Of a stretch of DNA of 64,000 nucleotides, positions 18,365 to 26,874 are shown piece by piece; the first letter of the stretch is position 1, and the number at the start of each line of letters is the position of its first letter. A model generated the notes under the pieces. The model worked only from the letters and a program-made list of their open reading frames with translations. It was not told the origin of the DNA and did no database searches. Made by a program: the position numbers and the translations under genes. Source of the stretch: Pseudomonadota bacterium (lineage in GTDB: Bacteria > Chloroflexota > UBA5177 > JAJPKF01); assembly GCA_021323865.1 (NCBI GenBank), contig JAJPKF010000012.1, positions 186,001 through 250,000 on the forward strand, given 5' to 3'.

Positions 18365-19216
18365 GTGCGTCTCGCCGTCATCCTCTCTCGAGTCCGTGCC
18401 GAGGAGAAGCTGTTGTTCGCCGAGCTGGAACGCCGTGGCGTTGCGTACGATCGCATCGACGATCGAGATGTCGTCTTCGACCTGGACTCTGTGCATCCGA
18501 GGTACGATCTCGTCTTCGAACGGTGCATCAACCACTCGCGAGCGCTGTACGCCCTGCGGCTATTCAACGACGCGGGCGTCACCACCGTGAACAGCTATGA
18601 GGTGGCCGAAAACTGCGGCAACAAGGTGATCAGCTCGAGTCTGCTGGTCAAGCATGGCGTGCCCACGCCCAGAACTCTGGTGGCATTCACTCCCGAATCG
18701 GCCCTGCGGGCCATCGAGACGATCGGCTATCCGGCAGTGTTGAAGCCGGTCATCGGATCCTGGGGACGATTGCTCTCGGTGGTGAGCGATCGGTACGCGG
18801 CGGAGGCCATTCTCGAGCACAAGGACACCCTCGGGTCCTATCAGCACTCGATCTTCTACATCCAGGAGTTCGTGGAGAAGCCGGGACGCGACATCCGCAG
18901 CTTTGTGGTCGGCGAGCAAACCATCGCGGCCATCTACCGATACTCGGACCACTGGATCACCAACACCGCCCTCGGAGGGCGAGCCGAGGGCTGCCCGGTG
19001 ACGGATGAAATCTCCAGCCTGTCGCTTGCCGCTGCCCGCGCCGTCGGCGGTGGCGTGCTCGCGGTCGATCTGATGGAGACACCCAGCGGCCTCCAGGTGA
19101 CCGAGGTGAACTACACCATGGAGTTCCGAAACAGCATTCAGACGACCGGCGTGGATATCCCGGCCCGGATGATCGATTACGTCCTCCACCGGGCCGAGGC
19201 GGCAGTGGCGGCGTGA
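18365..19216 (+). CDS. lysX: LysW--alpha-aminoadipate ligase LysX
   Basis: LysX uses ATP to join the gamma-carboxyl of the LysW C-terminal Glu to the amino group of alpha-aminoadipate. It is an ATP-grasp enzyme of 283 residues: [20 protein letters not shown] at the N-terminus, [39 protein letters not shown] for nucleotide binding, [15 protein letters not shown], and [16 protein letters not shown] with the Glu and Asn metal ligands. The GTG start directly follows the stop of lysU. The related ArgX acts on glutamate for arginine; the operon and T-box favour lysine, though dual use is possible. Confidence 0.92.
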   Translation: MRLAVILSRVRAEEKLLFAELERRGVAYDRIDDRDVVFDLDSVHPRYDLVFERCINHSRALYALRLFNDAGVTTVNSYEVAENCGNKVISSSLLVKHGVPTPRTLVAFTPESALRAIETIGYPAVLKPVIGSWGRLLSVVSDRYAAEAILEHKDTLGSYQHSIFYIQEFVEKPGRDIRSFVVGEQTIAAIYRYSDHWITNTALGGRAEGCPVTDEISSLSLAAARAVGGGVLAVDLMETPSGLQVTEVNYTMEFRNSIQTTGVDIPARMIDYVLHRAEAAVAA

Positions 19217-20253
19217 CGGACGCCGAAGCGGTTAAGCTCTTGCTGGATCTCGTCTCAACCCCGAGCGTGACCGGCTCAGAGTCGCAAGCGGTTGATCTGC
19301 TCGTCGACGCCATGACGGCCCACGGCCTCAATGCAAGGAGAGATCCGGCCGGGAACGCGGTGGGAATGACCGGCAACGGCAGGGGGCTCATGTTTCTGGG
19401 CCACGTCGATACGGTCCCAGGGCTCGTACCGGTTCGCCAAGACAACGGCTGCATCTACGGACGTGGGGCCGTTGATGCGAAGGGCCCGCTGGCGGCCGCC
19501 GTCGCCGCGGCCTGCAGAGTGGGCGCATCCGCAAACGTGACGGTCGTTGGGGCCGTCGGCGAGGAGGGTGGATCGGAGGGCGCTCGCTTTCTTCGCCGTG
19601 CTCCATCGCCGCCGGCGCTGGTCATCGGGGAGCCGGGAGGCTCCGACTCCGTCGTGCTCGGCTATCGAGGCAGCGTCCGTGCGGTGATTCATTTCGCTCA
19701 GGACTGCAGTCACAGCGCGGGCCCCACCCCGGGGATCTGCGATCGGGCATTCGAAGCCTGGGGCCGGGTCCTCCATTGCTGTGCCGGATTCGCGCAGGGC
19801 CACGACACGTTTCGCTCCGTTGGCGCTTCCATCGTGGGATTCAGCTCTGACGGCGATGGGCTGCAGGAGTCGGCGGACCTGCGGGTCGCGTTCCGAATTC
19901 CGACGGGTGTCAACCTCACGGAGCTTCAGGACGGCGTTAGGCAGGCAGCACGACCGGGCAGCATTGACTTTGCCGAGGCGGAGCCGCCCTATGAGGCCCG
20001 AAAAGATAGTCCTCTCGTGGCCGCTTTTCTGCGCGCGCTCCGGGCAGAGGGTGTGCGTCCCCGACTCAAGCACAAAACGGGGACCTCGGACATGAACGTT
20101 GTGGCTCCGACTTGGGGATGTCCCACCGTGGCGTACGGACCGGGTGACTCGAAACTCGATCACACACCTCAGGAACACATTCGGGTGGCCGAGTATCTCC
20201 AGTCCGTTCGGGTGCTCACGACGGTCTTCGCGGAGAGCGCCAGATGTATGTGA
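19213..20253 (+). CDS. lysK: LysW-lysine hydrolase LysK
   Basis: This zinc exopeptidase releases lysine from LysW in the last step. It is an M20-family fold: [11 protein letters not shown] has the first metal His, [14 protein letters not shown] the bridging Asp, and [14 protein letters not shown] the catalytic Glu pair. [14 protein letters not shown] and [12 protein letters not shown] follow. The GTG at 19213 overlaps lysX by 4 bases. At 346 residues the length is normal. It lies in the middle of the operon rather than at the end, and overlaps lysZ by 10 bases. Confidence 0.9.
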   Translation: MTDAEAVKLLLDLVSTPSVTGSESQAVDLLVDAMTAHGLNARRDPAGNAVGMTGNGRGLMFLGHVDTVPGLVPVRQDNGCIYGRGAVDAKGPLAAAVAAACRVGASANVTVVGAVGEEGGSEGARFLRRAPSPPALVIGEPGGSDSVVLGYRGSVRAVIHFAQDCSHSAGPTPGICDRAFEAWGRVLHCCAGFAQGHDTFRSVGASIVGFSSDGDGLQESADLRVAFRIPTGVNLTELQDGVRQAARPGSIDFAEAEPPYEARKDSPLVAAFLRALRAEGVRPRLKHKTGTSDMNVVAPTWGCPTVAYGPGDSKLDHTPQEHIRVAEYLQSVRVLTTVFAESARCM

Positions 20254-21107
20254 TCAAGCTGGGCGGGAGCGCCGGCATCGATCTCGATCCCTTTCTCGAC
20301 GATCTCATCACCGTCGACGAGCCATTCGTTCTGGTGCACGGCGCGAACGCGCAGCTTGATTCGCTGAGCCGGCGGCTCGGGATTGAGCCTCGCCTGGTCA
20401 CGTCCGCGGACGGTCAGGTTTCTCGCTTCACCGATGCGGAAACGATGGATCTCTTCCTCATGGTGTACGCGGGCCTGGCAAACAAGCGGATCGTTGAGGG
20501 CCTGGCAAGGCGTGGTCGCCGGGCGGTCGGCCTCACCGGACTTGACGCGGGCATCATCAGAGGACGGCGAAAGGATGCCATCCGCGTGGTGGTCGACGGG
20601 AAGCCTCGCGTGTTGAGGGGCGATTACGCCGGCAGTATCGAAGAAGTTGCCCCGGACCCTCTCGTGCAGCTTCTCGACGCTGGGATGGTTCCAGTCATCT
20701 GTCCACCGGCAGTGAGTCACGAGGGTGAGGCCATCAATGTGGATGGAGACAAGCTGGCTATGGAGTTGGCCGTCGCGCTTCGGGCCGACGCATTGCTCAT
20801 CTTCTCCAACACACCCGGGCTCTTGCGCTCGCCGTACCATCCGGACAGTCTGTTGACGTCGGCGACGCTGGACGACATGGCCCTTTTGGTCTCGTTCGCG
20901 CAAGGTCGGATGAAGAAGAAGGTCCTAGCCTGCGGGGCCGCCCTTCGTCGGGGTGTCCCGCGCGTCATTCTTGCCGACGCCCGCGCCGAGAAGCCGATCC
21001 ACAGTGCGGTGAGCGGCGGAGGTACGCATCTCCTCCGTGAAGGGGCGCCAATCGCGAGTGCAGAAGGAGCAATGACCGACGTGACGTCATCAAAGGGCCG
21101 GTCATGA
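20244..21107 (+). CDS. lysZ: LysW-aminoadipate kinase LysZ
   Basis: LysZ phosphorylates the delta-carboxyl of LysW-bound aminoadipate. It is an amino-acid kinase fold like Arg[16 protein letters not shown] with the phosphate-binding Gly-Gly at residues 7-8, VLVHGANAQLDSLSRRLG, KRIVEGLARRGRRAVGLTGLDAG, and NVDGDKLAMELAVALRADALLIFSNTPGLL in the C-terminal half, followed by KKKVLACGAAL. At 287 residues it is full length. It overlaps lysK by 10 bases and lysJ by 4 bases, so translation is coupled throughout. Confidence 0.92.
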   Translation: MYVIKLGGSAGIDLDPFLDDLITVDEPFVLVHGANAQLDSLSRRLGIEPRLVTSADGQVSRFTDAETMDLFLMVYAGLANKRIVEGLARRGRRAVGLTGLDAGIIRGRRKDAIRVVVDGKPRVLRGDYAGSIEEVAPDPLVQLLDAGMVPVICPPAVSHEGEAINVDGDKLAMELAVALRADALLIFSNTPGLLRSPYHPDSLLTSATLDDMALLVSFAQGRMKKKVLACGAALRRGVPRVILADARAEKPIHSAVSGGGTHLLREGAPIASAEGAMTDVTSSKGRS

Positions 21108-22258
21108 CCATCGAGGCGACGGCCGAGATTCCGCTCTATGCCAAGCGGGGGATCTCCCTCATACGGGGCGAGGGCATGTACCTGTGGGACGCCGACGGTC
21201 GCCGCTACCTCGATGCAATGTCCAACTACGGCGTCAACATCCTTGGCCATAGTCACCCGGCGGTCGACTCAGCAGTCGAAACGCAGCTAAAACGGCTGAT
21301 CAGCTGCCATCAGAGCTTCTACAACGATGCCCGGGCAAGCTTCGAGCAGGCTTTGACAGAGCGGCTGCCGGCGGCGTTAACGCGCCTCTCATATGCCAAC
21401 TCTGGAGCCGAGTCCATCGAAGCCGCGATTAAGTTCGCCCGCGCGGCAACCGGGAAGCAACGAGTGATCGCAGCCACTCGGGGTTACCACGGCCGCACCA
21501 TTGGCGCCCTCTCTGTGACCTCGGGAGACAAGCACCGGCTCCCCTTTGAGCCATTGCTGGCCGGCTGTGAACACGTACCGTATGACGACGTCGATGCCCT
21601 CAGCACCGTGATCCGCGGAGCCGGGGCCGTGCTGCTGGAGCCGATCCAGGGTGAGGCCGGAGTGTTCGTGCCGGCCGCCGAATACCTTACAGCTGTTCGC
21701 CGGCTGTGCAACGAGAACGGGGCGTTGCTCATCCTTGACGAGGTCCAAACGGGCATGGGCCGAACGGGTACATTTCTCGCTTCCGAGCAACAGGGCACGA
21801 TCCCAGACATCCTGTGTCTCAGCAAGGGGATTGCCAACGGTTTGCCGATGGGAGTGACGGTTGTGTCCACTGAGGTCGCCGAACGGATTCCCGCCGGCTC
21901 TCACGGCAGCACATTCGCCGGCAATCCCCTGGCATGCGCCGCAGGACGGGCGACGATTGAGTCCGTAACCGAGGACCTGCTCGAGGGAGTGCGGACCAAC
22001 GGGTCGCGATTCGTCCAACGCCTGAAGCAGATCGAGGCTCCGCTCATTCGCGAGGTTCGCGGTAGAGGCTTGATGTGTGCCGTCGAGCTGCGAACGCGAG
22101 TCACACCCCTACTGAAGTCGCTGCAAGAGCGGGGAGTCTTGGCCTTGCCCGCGGGAGGCCGGACCATCCGCCTCCTGCCGCCCCTCATCGCCGAGTGGAG
22201 CCATCTGGAGACGATTGCCGACACTCTGGCAGATGCGCTGGCGGAATTGTCGCAATGA
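21104..22258 (+). CDS. lysJ: LysW-aminoadipate semialdehyde aminotransferase LysJ
   Basis: LysJ transfers an amino group, usually from glutamate, to LysW-aminoadipate semialdehyde to make LysW-lysine. It is a class III PLP aminotransferase close to ArgD: YGVNILGHSHPAVDSAV, LSYANSGAESIEAAIKFAR, GGYH-like ATRGYHGRTIGAL, and LLILDEVQTGMGRTG with the PLP Asp. The Schiff-base Lys is in LSKGIANGLPMG. The 384-residue length is standard. The start overlaps lysZ (ATGA) and the stop overlaps lysY (ATGA). Confidence 0.92.
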   Translation: MTIEATAEIPLYAKRGISLIRGEGMYLWDADGRRYLDAMSNYGVNILGHSHPAVDSAVETQLKRLISCHQSFYNDARASFEQALTERLPAALTRLSYANSGAESIEAAIKFARAATGKQRVIAATRGYHGRTIGALSVTSGDKHRLPFEPLLAGCEHVPYDDVDALSTVIRGAGAVLLEPIQGEAGVFVPAAEYLTAVRRLCNENGALLILDEVQTGMGRTGTFLASEQQGTIPDILCLSKGIANGLPMGVTVVSTEVAERIPAGSHGSTFAGNPLACAAGRATIESVTEDLLEGVRTNGSRFVQRLKQIEAPLIREVRGRGLMCAVELRTRVTPLLKSLQERGVLALPAGGRTIRLLPPLIAEWSHLETIADTLADALAELSQ

Positions 22259-23313
22259 CCGAAGGCAGATTCTCCGCCTCAGTCGTCGGCGCCTCGGGAT
22301 ACACCGGCGGCGAGCTGATCCGGCTGCTTCTGTCGCACCCCCACACGGAGCTGCGACAGGTGACCTCGGAGCGGCAGGCCGGTCGTCGGATCACTCGGGC
22401 CCACCCCAATCTCCGCGGCCGGACTGACCTCACGTTCACCCCGTCCACCGATCTACAACCGGTGGACGTCCTGTATCTGTGCTTGCCGCACGGTCTTGCG
22501 ATGAAGCGGATGGATGAGTTTGGGCGGATCGGTACGGTGATTGTCGATTTGAGTGCCGACTTCCGGCTGCGGCGCGCCCAGGATTATGTCGAGTGGTACA
22601 CCCTCGACCACCCTGCCGTCTCGCAGCTGCAGGACTTCGTGTATGGCATCCCCGAGCTCCACCGCTCTGAGATTCGAACCTCGAATCGGATCTCCAGCGC
22701 CGGATGCCTGGCCACTGCTGCCATTCTGAGCCTCTGGCCCCTGTTCGCCCAGGGAGTCGTCGACATGACTCGCCCCGTCGTTACCGAGGTGAAGACCGGA
22801 TCATCCGGTTCCGGCGCGGATACGGGTCTCGCCTCCCACCATCCGGAGCGAAGCGGCGTGATCCGATCATTCAAGCCGACCGGCCATCGCCACACCGCGG
22901 AGATGCTCCAGGAGCTCTCCATGGGAGCCGAAAGACCCTCCATCAACTTCTCGGCGACCAGTGTCGAGGCGGTCCGCGGCGTTCTGGCTACCTCTCACGT
23001 GTTTACGAAGGAGCGGCTGGATGACAAGGCTCTGTGGCGCATCTACCGCCAGGCGTATAGCGGCGAGCCGTTCATCCGGCTCGTCAAGGACACGCAGGGC
23101 AGCTACCGCTACCCAGAGCCGAAGATCCTCACCGGAAGCAACTATTGCGATGTCGGATTTGAAGCTGACACCCACGGTTCCCGGGTAGTGGCGATTGGCG
23201 CGCTCGACAACCTGATGAAGGGCGCCGCCGGTCAGGCCGTGCAGGCCACAAACATTCGCTTGGGTCTGGACGAGACCACCGGATTGGAGTTTCCGGGCCT
23301 TCATCCCATCTAG
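22255..23313 (+). CDS. lysY: LysW-aminoadipyl phosphate reductase LysY
   Basis: LysY reduces LysW-aminoadipyl phosphate to the semialdehyde with NADPH. It is an ArgC-type dehydrogenase: the dinucleotide fold VVGASGYTGGELIRLL (about residues 9-24), the catalytic Cys in SSAGCLATAAIL (about 148-159), and PTGHRHTAEML with the active-site His. The ATG at 22255 overlaps the lysJ stop; the frame is open upstream but only as a shadow of lysJ. It is 352 residues long and ends the operon. No strong terminator is visible in the 126 bases before the convergent hydrolase gene. Confidence 0.92.
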   Translation: MTEGRFSASVVGASGYTGGELIRLLLSHPHTELRQVTSERQAGRRITRAHPNLRGRTDLTFTPSTDLQPVDVLYLCLPHGLAMKRMDEFGRIGTVIVDLSADFRLRRAQDYVEWYTLDHPAVSQLQDFVYGIPELHRSEIRTSNRISSAGCLATAAILSLWPLFAQGVVDMTRPVVTEVKTGSSGSGADTGLASHHPERSGVIRSFKPTGHRHTAEMLQELSMGAERPSINFSATSVEAVRGVLATSHVFTKERLDDKALWRIYRQAYSGEPFIRLVKDTQGSYRYPEPKILTGSNYCDVGFEADTHGSRVVAIGALDNLMKGAAGQAVQATNIRLGLDETTGLEFPGLHPI

Positions 23314-23439
23314 CGCTGGAGCAGCCGGCTCGGCCGGTTCATCTCGTCATTGCACGCAGCTGCTCCAAGTGATGCTGGGTAACGACCGGCGAACTCCTGT
23401 AAGGCGAGAAGCGCTATCCGCCGTCCGCAGCCGCGGCAC

Positions 23440-24489
23440 TCATTCTTGCGCCGCCTCAACGATGAACTCGTCGAGCAGCCGGTCGGTTCGCTCATGCATC
23501 CCCCGCGTACCGAAATTGGTGCTGGTTATCACGGCAACCAGGTCGAGATCGGGAAAGGCCGCTACCTTATTTCCACCGTTGCCGGACATCAGCCAGGCTC
23601 GCGACTTTCGGTTGTCACCCCCGAATCGACGCAGCCACCAGAGGTATCCGTACTCCGTCTCCTCGTCGACGGCCACCTTCGCGGTCGTCGACTCCCGTAT
23701 CCACGCCGAAGAGATGATCCTTGAGCCATTCCAGACGCCCTCGTCGAGCGACAGCTGAGCCAGCTTCAGGAGATCGCCGCTGCGAAGGCGAAGCCCTCCG
23801 CCGGTCATGGCGGTTCCCAGCGGTAGATACTGCCACTGCCTTTCCGTGATTGCGAGTGGACCGAACAGGTACCGATCGGCAAACTCTGGGACCGGCATGC
23901 CTGTGGCCCGCTCCAGAACGGCGCCCAGGACGGTGACCCCTGACGTGCAGTAGCTGAAGCTGCGCCCGTACGGTGAGTCTTTGGGACGTGTCTGGAAGGA
24001 GGGAAACCCCTTGATCGGCAGGTCGAGAGCGAATTTGACCCAGTCCTCGATGAGGTACATCCGCTCCTCGTTTCCCCGCGAGAACGAGTTGAAGTCGTCG
24101 CACTCCAGACAGGAACTCATAGTGAGCAGATCCTCGAGCGTGATTTGATCCTTGCGCGGGTCGGCGTTCTGGACAGGGTGCTTGTCCGCAAAGTAGCCCA
24201 TGACGGTGGCCTCGACACCGGGAATGAATCCCTGGTCGATGGCGATGCCGACGAGCATGCCGGTGACGGTCTTCGTCGCCGACCTGGTGTCCATGAGGCT
24301 CGAGCTTTCACAGCCACCGAAATATCGCTCCAAGACGAGTTTGCCGTGGCGTGCGACGAGGACGCTTGTGATCTTCACGAATTCGCCGGCCCCGATCGCG
24401 TTGACCATCGATTCGAGGGGACCGGACGACATGCCGACGTCCTCCGGAGCGGCTTCCGTGCCGTCGACCTGGTTTCGCCAGCCGGTCAT
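23440..24489 (-). CDS. Serine hydrolase, beta-lactamase (class C/PBP4-like) family
   Basis: The 349-residue protein has the penicillin-binding fold. The nucleophile lies in TRSATKTVTGMLVG (S-x-x-K, about residues 69-72), the second motif is SYCTSGVTVLG (Y-x-S), and LMSGNGGNKVAAF takes the KTG-like position. There is no signal peptide, so it is probably cytosolic and may act on esters or amides rather than peptidoglycan. Family members include esterases and D-amino-acid peptidases; the substrate is unknown. It converges on lysY, 126 bases apart, and is divergent from the small membrane ORFs. Confidence 0.85.
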   Translation of the reverse strand: MTGWRNQVDGTEAAPEDVGMSSGPLESMVNAIGAGEFVKITSVLVARHGKLVLERYFGGCESSSLMDTRSATKTVTGMLVGIAIDQGFIPGVEATVMGYFADKHPVQNADPRKDQITLEDLLTMSSCLECDDFNSFSRGNEERMYLIEDWVKFALDLPIKGFPSFQTRPKDSPYGRSFSYCTSGVTVLGAVLERATGMPVPEFADRYLFGPLAITERQWQYLPLGTAMTGGGLRLRSGDLLKLAQLSLDEGVWNGSRIISSAWIRESTTAKVAVDEETEYGYLWWLRRFGGDNRKSRAWLMSGNGGNKVAAFPDLDLVAVITSTNFGTRGMHERTDRLLDEFIVEAAQE

Positions 24490-24795
24490 AATCCGCCTCC
24501 CGCCCCACTCTAAGCATGGGCAACCATGCTATTCCGTGACGCGGCTCACACCACAAGCGAGGTCCGCTAGGGGTTCCGGCCGGGTGCGGATCACGTTCCG
24601 CTTTGATCCGGCCTCTGGCCACAATATCCCGGGAAAGTCTTTGCGAAATTTGACCGTCAATTCCGAGAGCCTACGAATCTCCCTCCTAGGCCACAGGGAA
24701 CGAGGAACCACGAACGATCAGGCCTTCGAATTTCAGGCCCCTCTCAAGTTGCGGGCGCACGCGATTCAGAATGTATGAGATGTGAACATCTGGAC
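24490..24795. other. Intergenic region with only a weak promoter candidate
   Basis: This 306-base stretch separates divergent genes. I see no conserved RNA or protein. A TTGACC (24650-24655) and TACGAA (24672-24677) pair 16 bases apart could be a plus-strand promoter for the small membrane gene at 24796; the -10 match is poor. Confidence 0.3.
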
Positions 24796-24969
24796 ATGAA
24801 GTGGGTTAAGTGGCTGTGGCCGGTCATGGCGCTCGTTGCCATTGCCGTTTACTACGCTGTGGGTCCATTTCTTGAGATCCCATGCACTTCTCCGTTGACC
24901 ATAGTCGCTTCATCTGGCCGCCGGGACTGTTTGGAGAGGTGCTGCAGATTTGTGTCTACGGCGGCATGA
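24796..24969 (+). CDS. Small membrane protein, possibly the 5' part of a frameshifted gene
   Basis: The 57-residue reading begins MKWVKWLWPVMALVAIAVYY, a clear single membrane segment with a basic start, then loses membrane character after about residue 30 (CTSPLTIVASSGRRDCLERCC). In the other frame from 24882 a second membrane segment begins, so one 1-base change near 24880 would join both into a two-helix protein of about 88 residues. I do not recognise the family. It may be a true overlapping gene, an ancestral frameshift or a sequencing error. Confidence 0.35.
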   Translation: MKWVKWLWPVMALVAIAVYYAVGPFLEIPCTSPLTIVASSGRRDCLERCCRFVSTAA

Positions 24970-25064
24970 TCGCCATGGCGGTCGTGGTTACAACCGGCGC
25001 GACCGTGGCCGCATATCTATACCTGCACCAGAACAAGCCACCGCAAGGAGACTCAAACCTGTAA
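24882..25064 (+). CDS. Small membrane protein upstream of nitroreductase
   Basis: The 60-residue protein has one membrane helix (LQICVYGGMIAMAVVVTTGATVAAYLYL, about residues 22-49) and a short polar C-terminus (HQNKPPQGDSNL). Its stop codon shares bases with the nitroreductase start (TAATG), and GGAG lies at 25047-25050, which suggests coupled translation and supports this being a real reading frame. It overlaps the preceding small reading frame by 88 bases. The family is not recognised. Confidence 0.5.
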   Translation: MHFSVDHSRFIWPPGLFGEVLQICVYGGMIAMAVVVTTGATVAAYLYLHQNKPPQGDSNL

Positions 25065-25576
25065 TGGACGTTTTCGAGGCCGTTCGCACCATCCTCGCCG
25101 TACGCAGCTATGCGGACCGGGACATCCCGTTAGATGTCGTGGACCGGATCATCGAATCGGCCCATCTCTCGGCAAGTTCCATGAACCGACAGCCCTGGCA
25201 CTTCGTCGTCGTTCAGGATCGGGACACCCTTCGCGAGCTTGGGACTGCGGTAACGACCGGACCCTACATTTCGGGAGCGGCCCTGGCGGTCGCCGTCGCG
25301 GTGGAGCGGGAGAGCCGGTTTGGCATGTCGGACGCCAGCCGGGCCATCCAGAACATGATGCTGACTGCCTGGTCCGAAGGCGTCGGCTCCAACTGGGCTG
25401 GATTCGGGGGACTCGACGATGCGGCCAGTTTGCTCGGCATCCCGGACTCATATGAAGTCGTCGCCGTCATCCCCTTCGGCTATCCCGACCGCCCCCTGGG
25501 AGTTGGCCGTAAGAACCGCAAGCCACTGGGTGAAGTGGTCAGTCGGGAGCGGTTTGGACGACCCTTCGGGGGGTGA
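25064..25576 (+). CDS. Nitroreductase family protein
   Basis: A FMN-dependent NAD(P)H oxidoreductase of 170 residues, near the lower end of family length. The pattern VFEAVRTILAVRSYADRDIP, then HLSASSMNRQPWHFVVVQD (FMN phosphate and ring contacts) and ASRAIQNMMLTAWSEGVGSNWAGFG are all typical. The C-terminal GYPDRPLGVGRKNRKPLGEVV is the family signature where GYP lies near the flavin. The natural substrate cannot be assigned. Its ATG at 25064 overlaps the preceding stop. Confidence 0.88.
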   Translation: MDVFEAVRTILAVRSYADRDIPLDVVDRIIESAHLSASSMNRQPWHFVVVQDRDTLRELGTAVTTGPYISGAALAVAVAVERESRFGMSDASRAIQNMMLTAWSEGVGSNWAGFGGLDDAASLLGIPDSYEVVAVIPFGYPDRPLGVGRKNRKPLGEVVSRERFGRPFGG

Positions 25577-25768
25577 GCCCGAGGAGTGCCCGAGCGATTC
25601 CGATCGCGGGAGCCCTCCAGCAAGTGGGCAAGATGCGGCTTTGGCCGGATAGGCAATTCCCTCGAGAAGTGCAGCGCAAGTCCGATGCACGTCTGCCGGG
25701 AGATACGGAAATCGCCAGACCATTGGTGGAGGCGATCAATCTTCTGGTCCGTTTCCGGTGTTCAGCTT

Positions 25769-25842
25769 TGGAGCGGGCAGCGGGAATTGAACCCGCACCT
25801 TCTGCTTGGAAGGCAGATATTCTGCCGTTAAACCATGCCCGC
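25769..25842 (-). tRNA. tRNA-Gly (anticodon TCC)
   Basis: On the minus strand, GCGGGCA (from 25842) pairs with TGCCCGC, the anticodon arm CTGCC-TTCCAAG-CAG presents TCC, and the T arm reads GCGGGTTCAATTCCCGC. The discriminator is T (25772) as usual for tRNA-Gly, and CCA is encoded (25769-25771). A TACAAT -10-like hexamer lies just upstream on the same strand. Confidence 0.93.
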
Positions 25843-25852
25843 CAGGTGCGCC

Positions 25853-26707
25853 TTATTGTAGGTGCTCGGCTGGCCTGCCCGGCTGGGTTTGCCGGAACAG
25901 CAAGCTGCAACAGGTGAGACCCGCCTCTGCCTTCTGCAGCTGATTGAACCCGACCGATACGACCTCATAGCCTGCCTGCCGAAGCAGACCGGTCGTGAGT
26001 GGAAAACAGTCCGGAACGATGAGGGCGTTGCCGACGAGGAGCACATTGGCCGCGAAGGGCTCCTCCACCGGGACCGCCAGACAGGTCAATCCCTCGAAGG
26101 AGCCGATGTCGATCCACGCCTGGTTAACGAGGATGGTGTCGCGTCCGATGTAGGTGCACCCGGTCTTCAGGTGCAGGCATGCCGGCACACGCACAGAGAC
26201 GACCTCATAGCCGAGAGGACCCACAAGCTCTCTGAGCTCGGCGATGCCCGCTTGATTCGTTCGCGCCGATTGTCCAACGAAGATCCGCCGGCCGATGCGC
26301 AGAACATCACCGCCCTCGAGCGTGCCGCCCGTGGAGAGTCGGACAAGTGGGCGGTACTCGGCGAGCACAGCGCTCACTGAGTCGACCTCACGCTTTCGTG
26401 ACTCCAGAAACGGGTTTGTGATAACCGCCACCTCATCCAGGACCACCGCTGTGTCCTCGACGAAGGTGGAATCGGGCAGCTCATCACACGCCTCGAGGGA
26501 CACCAGCTGGACACCGAGCCGTCGGAGCGTGTCCTCGTAGTCTCGGTGTTCCCGACGCGCCTGCTCCAGGTCGATCCGGTCGCGATCGAGAAAGGTGAGG
26601 GCGCACGACTCGATGTCCCGCGGTACCCGCCTGGTAACCGCGATGAGCACGTCGGTTTCGAAAGCCGGCTCGGTCGCCTGTGGTTCGGCCGATCTCAGGC
26701 CTGTCAT
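25853..26707 (-). CDS. Dimethylarginine dimethylaminohydrolase-like amidinohydrolase
   Basis: The 284-residue protein has the pentein fold of DDAH and arginine deiminase. Motifs in order: PDSTFVEDTAVVLDE (substrate-binding Asp/Glu), GGTLEGGDVLRIG (Glu-Gly-Gly-Asp), ACLHLKTGCTYIG with the catalytic His, and KAEAGLTCCSLLF with the nucleophilic Cys near the C-terminus. The family converts methylated arginine to citrulline and a methylamine, but several relatives act on other guanidines or on simple arginine derivatives. No transporter or arginine genes adjoin it. tRNA-Gly lies 10 bases downstream on the same strand and could be on the same transcript. Confidence 0.85.
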   Translation of the reverse strand: MTGLRSAEPQATEPAFETDVLIAVTRRVPRDIESCALTFLDRDRIDLEQARREHRDYEDTLRRLGVQLVSLEACDELPDSTFVEDTAVVLDEVAVITNPFLESRKREVDSVSAVLAEYRPLVRLSTGGTLEGGDVLRIGRRIFVGQSARTNQAGIAELRELVGPLGYEVVSVRVPACLHLKTGCTYIGRDTILVNQAWIDIGSFEGLTCLAVPVEEPFAANVLLVGNALIVPDCFPLTTGLLRQAGYEVVSVGFNQLQKAEAGLTCCSLLFRQTQPGRPAEHLQ

Positions 26708-26874
26708 CTCTGCTGCCCTGCGGCAGAGCCCTTCGAAGAGACACCAACATCATTTCGGCGATCGCGATGGAGGCAGCATGCTGGTCGGCTCACCGAGACA
26801 GGATAGCAAGGCCGCCCCGCCACTGCCGCGTCCGCTCCAACCGGAACGATGGCAGTGCGGTAGATGGCGAGCGG

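Noticed and set aside
22075-22254. Upstream extension of lysY
   Set aside because: It lies within lysJ in another frame, and the family start matches the ATG at 22255.
23314-23439. Terminator after lysY
   Set aside because: A short CCGGC/GCCGG inverted repeat is present but lacks a T run and is not convincing.
25573-25917. A 114-residue plus-strand reading frame after the nitroreductase
   Set aside because: It runs antisense through tRNA-Gly (the AAGIEPAPSAWKADILPLNHAR stretch is a known tRNA-antisense artefact) and has no other support.
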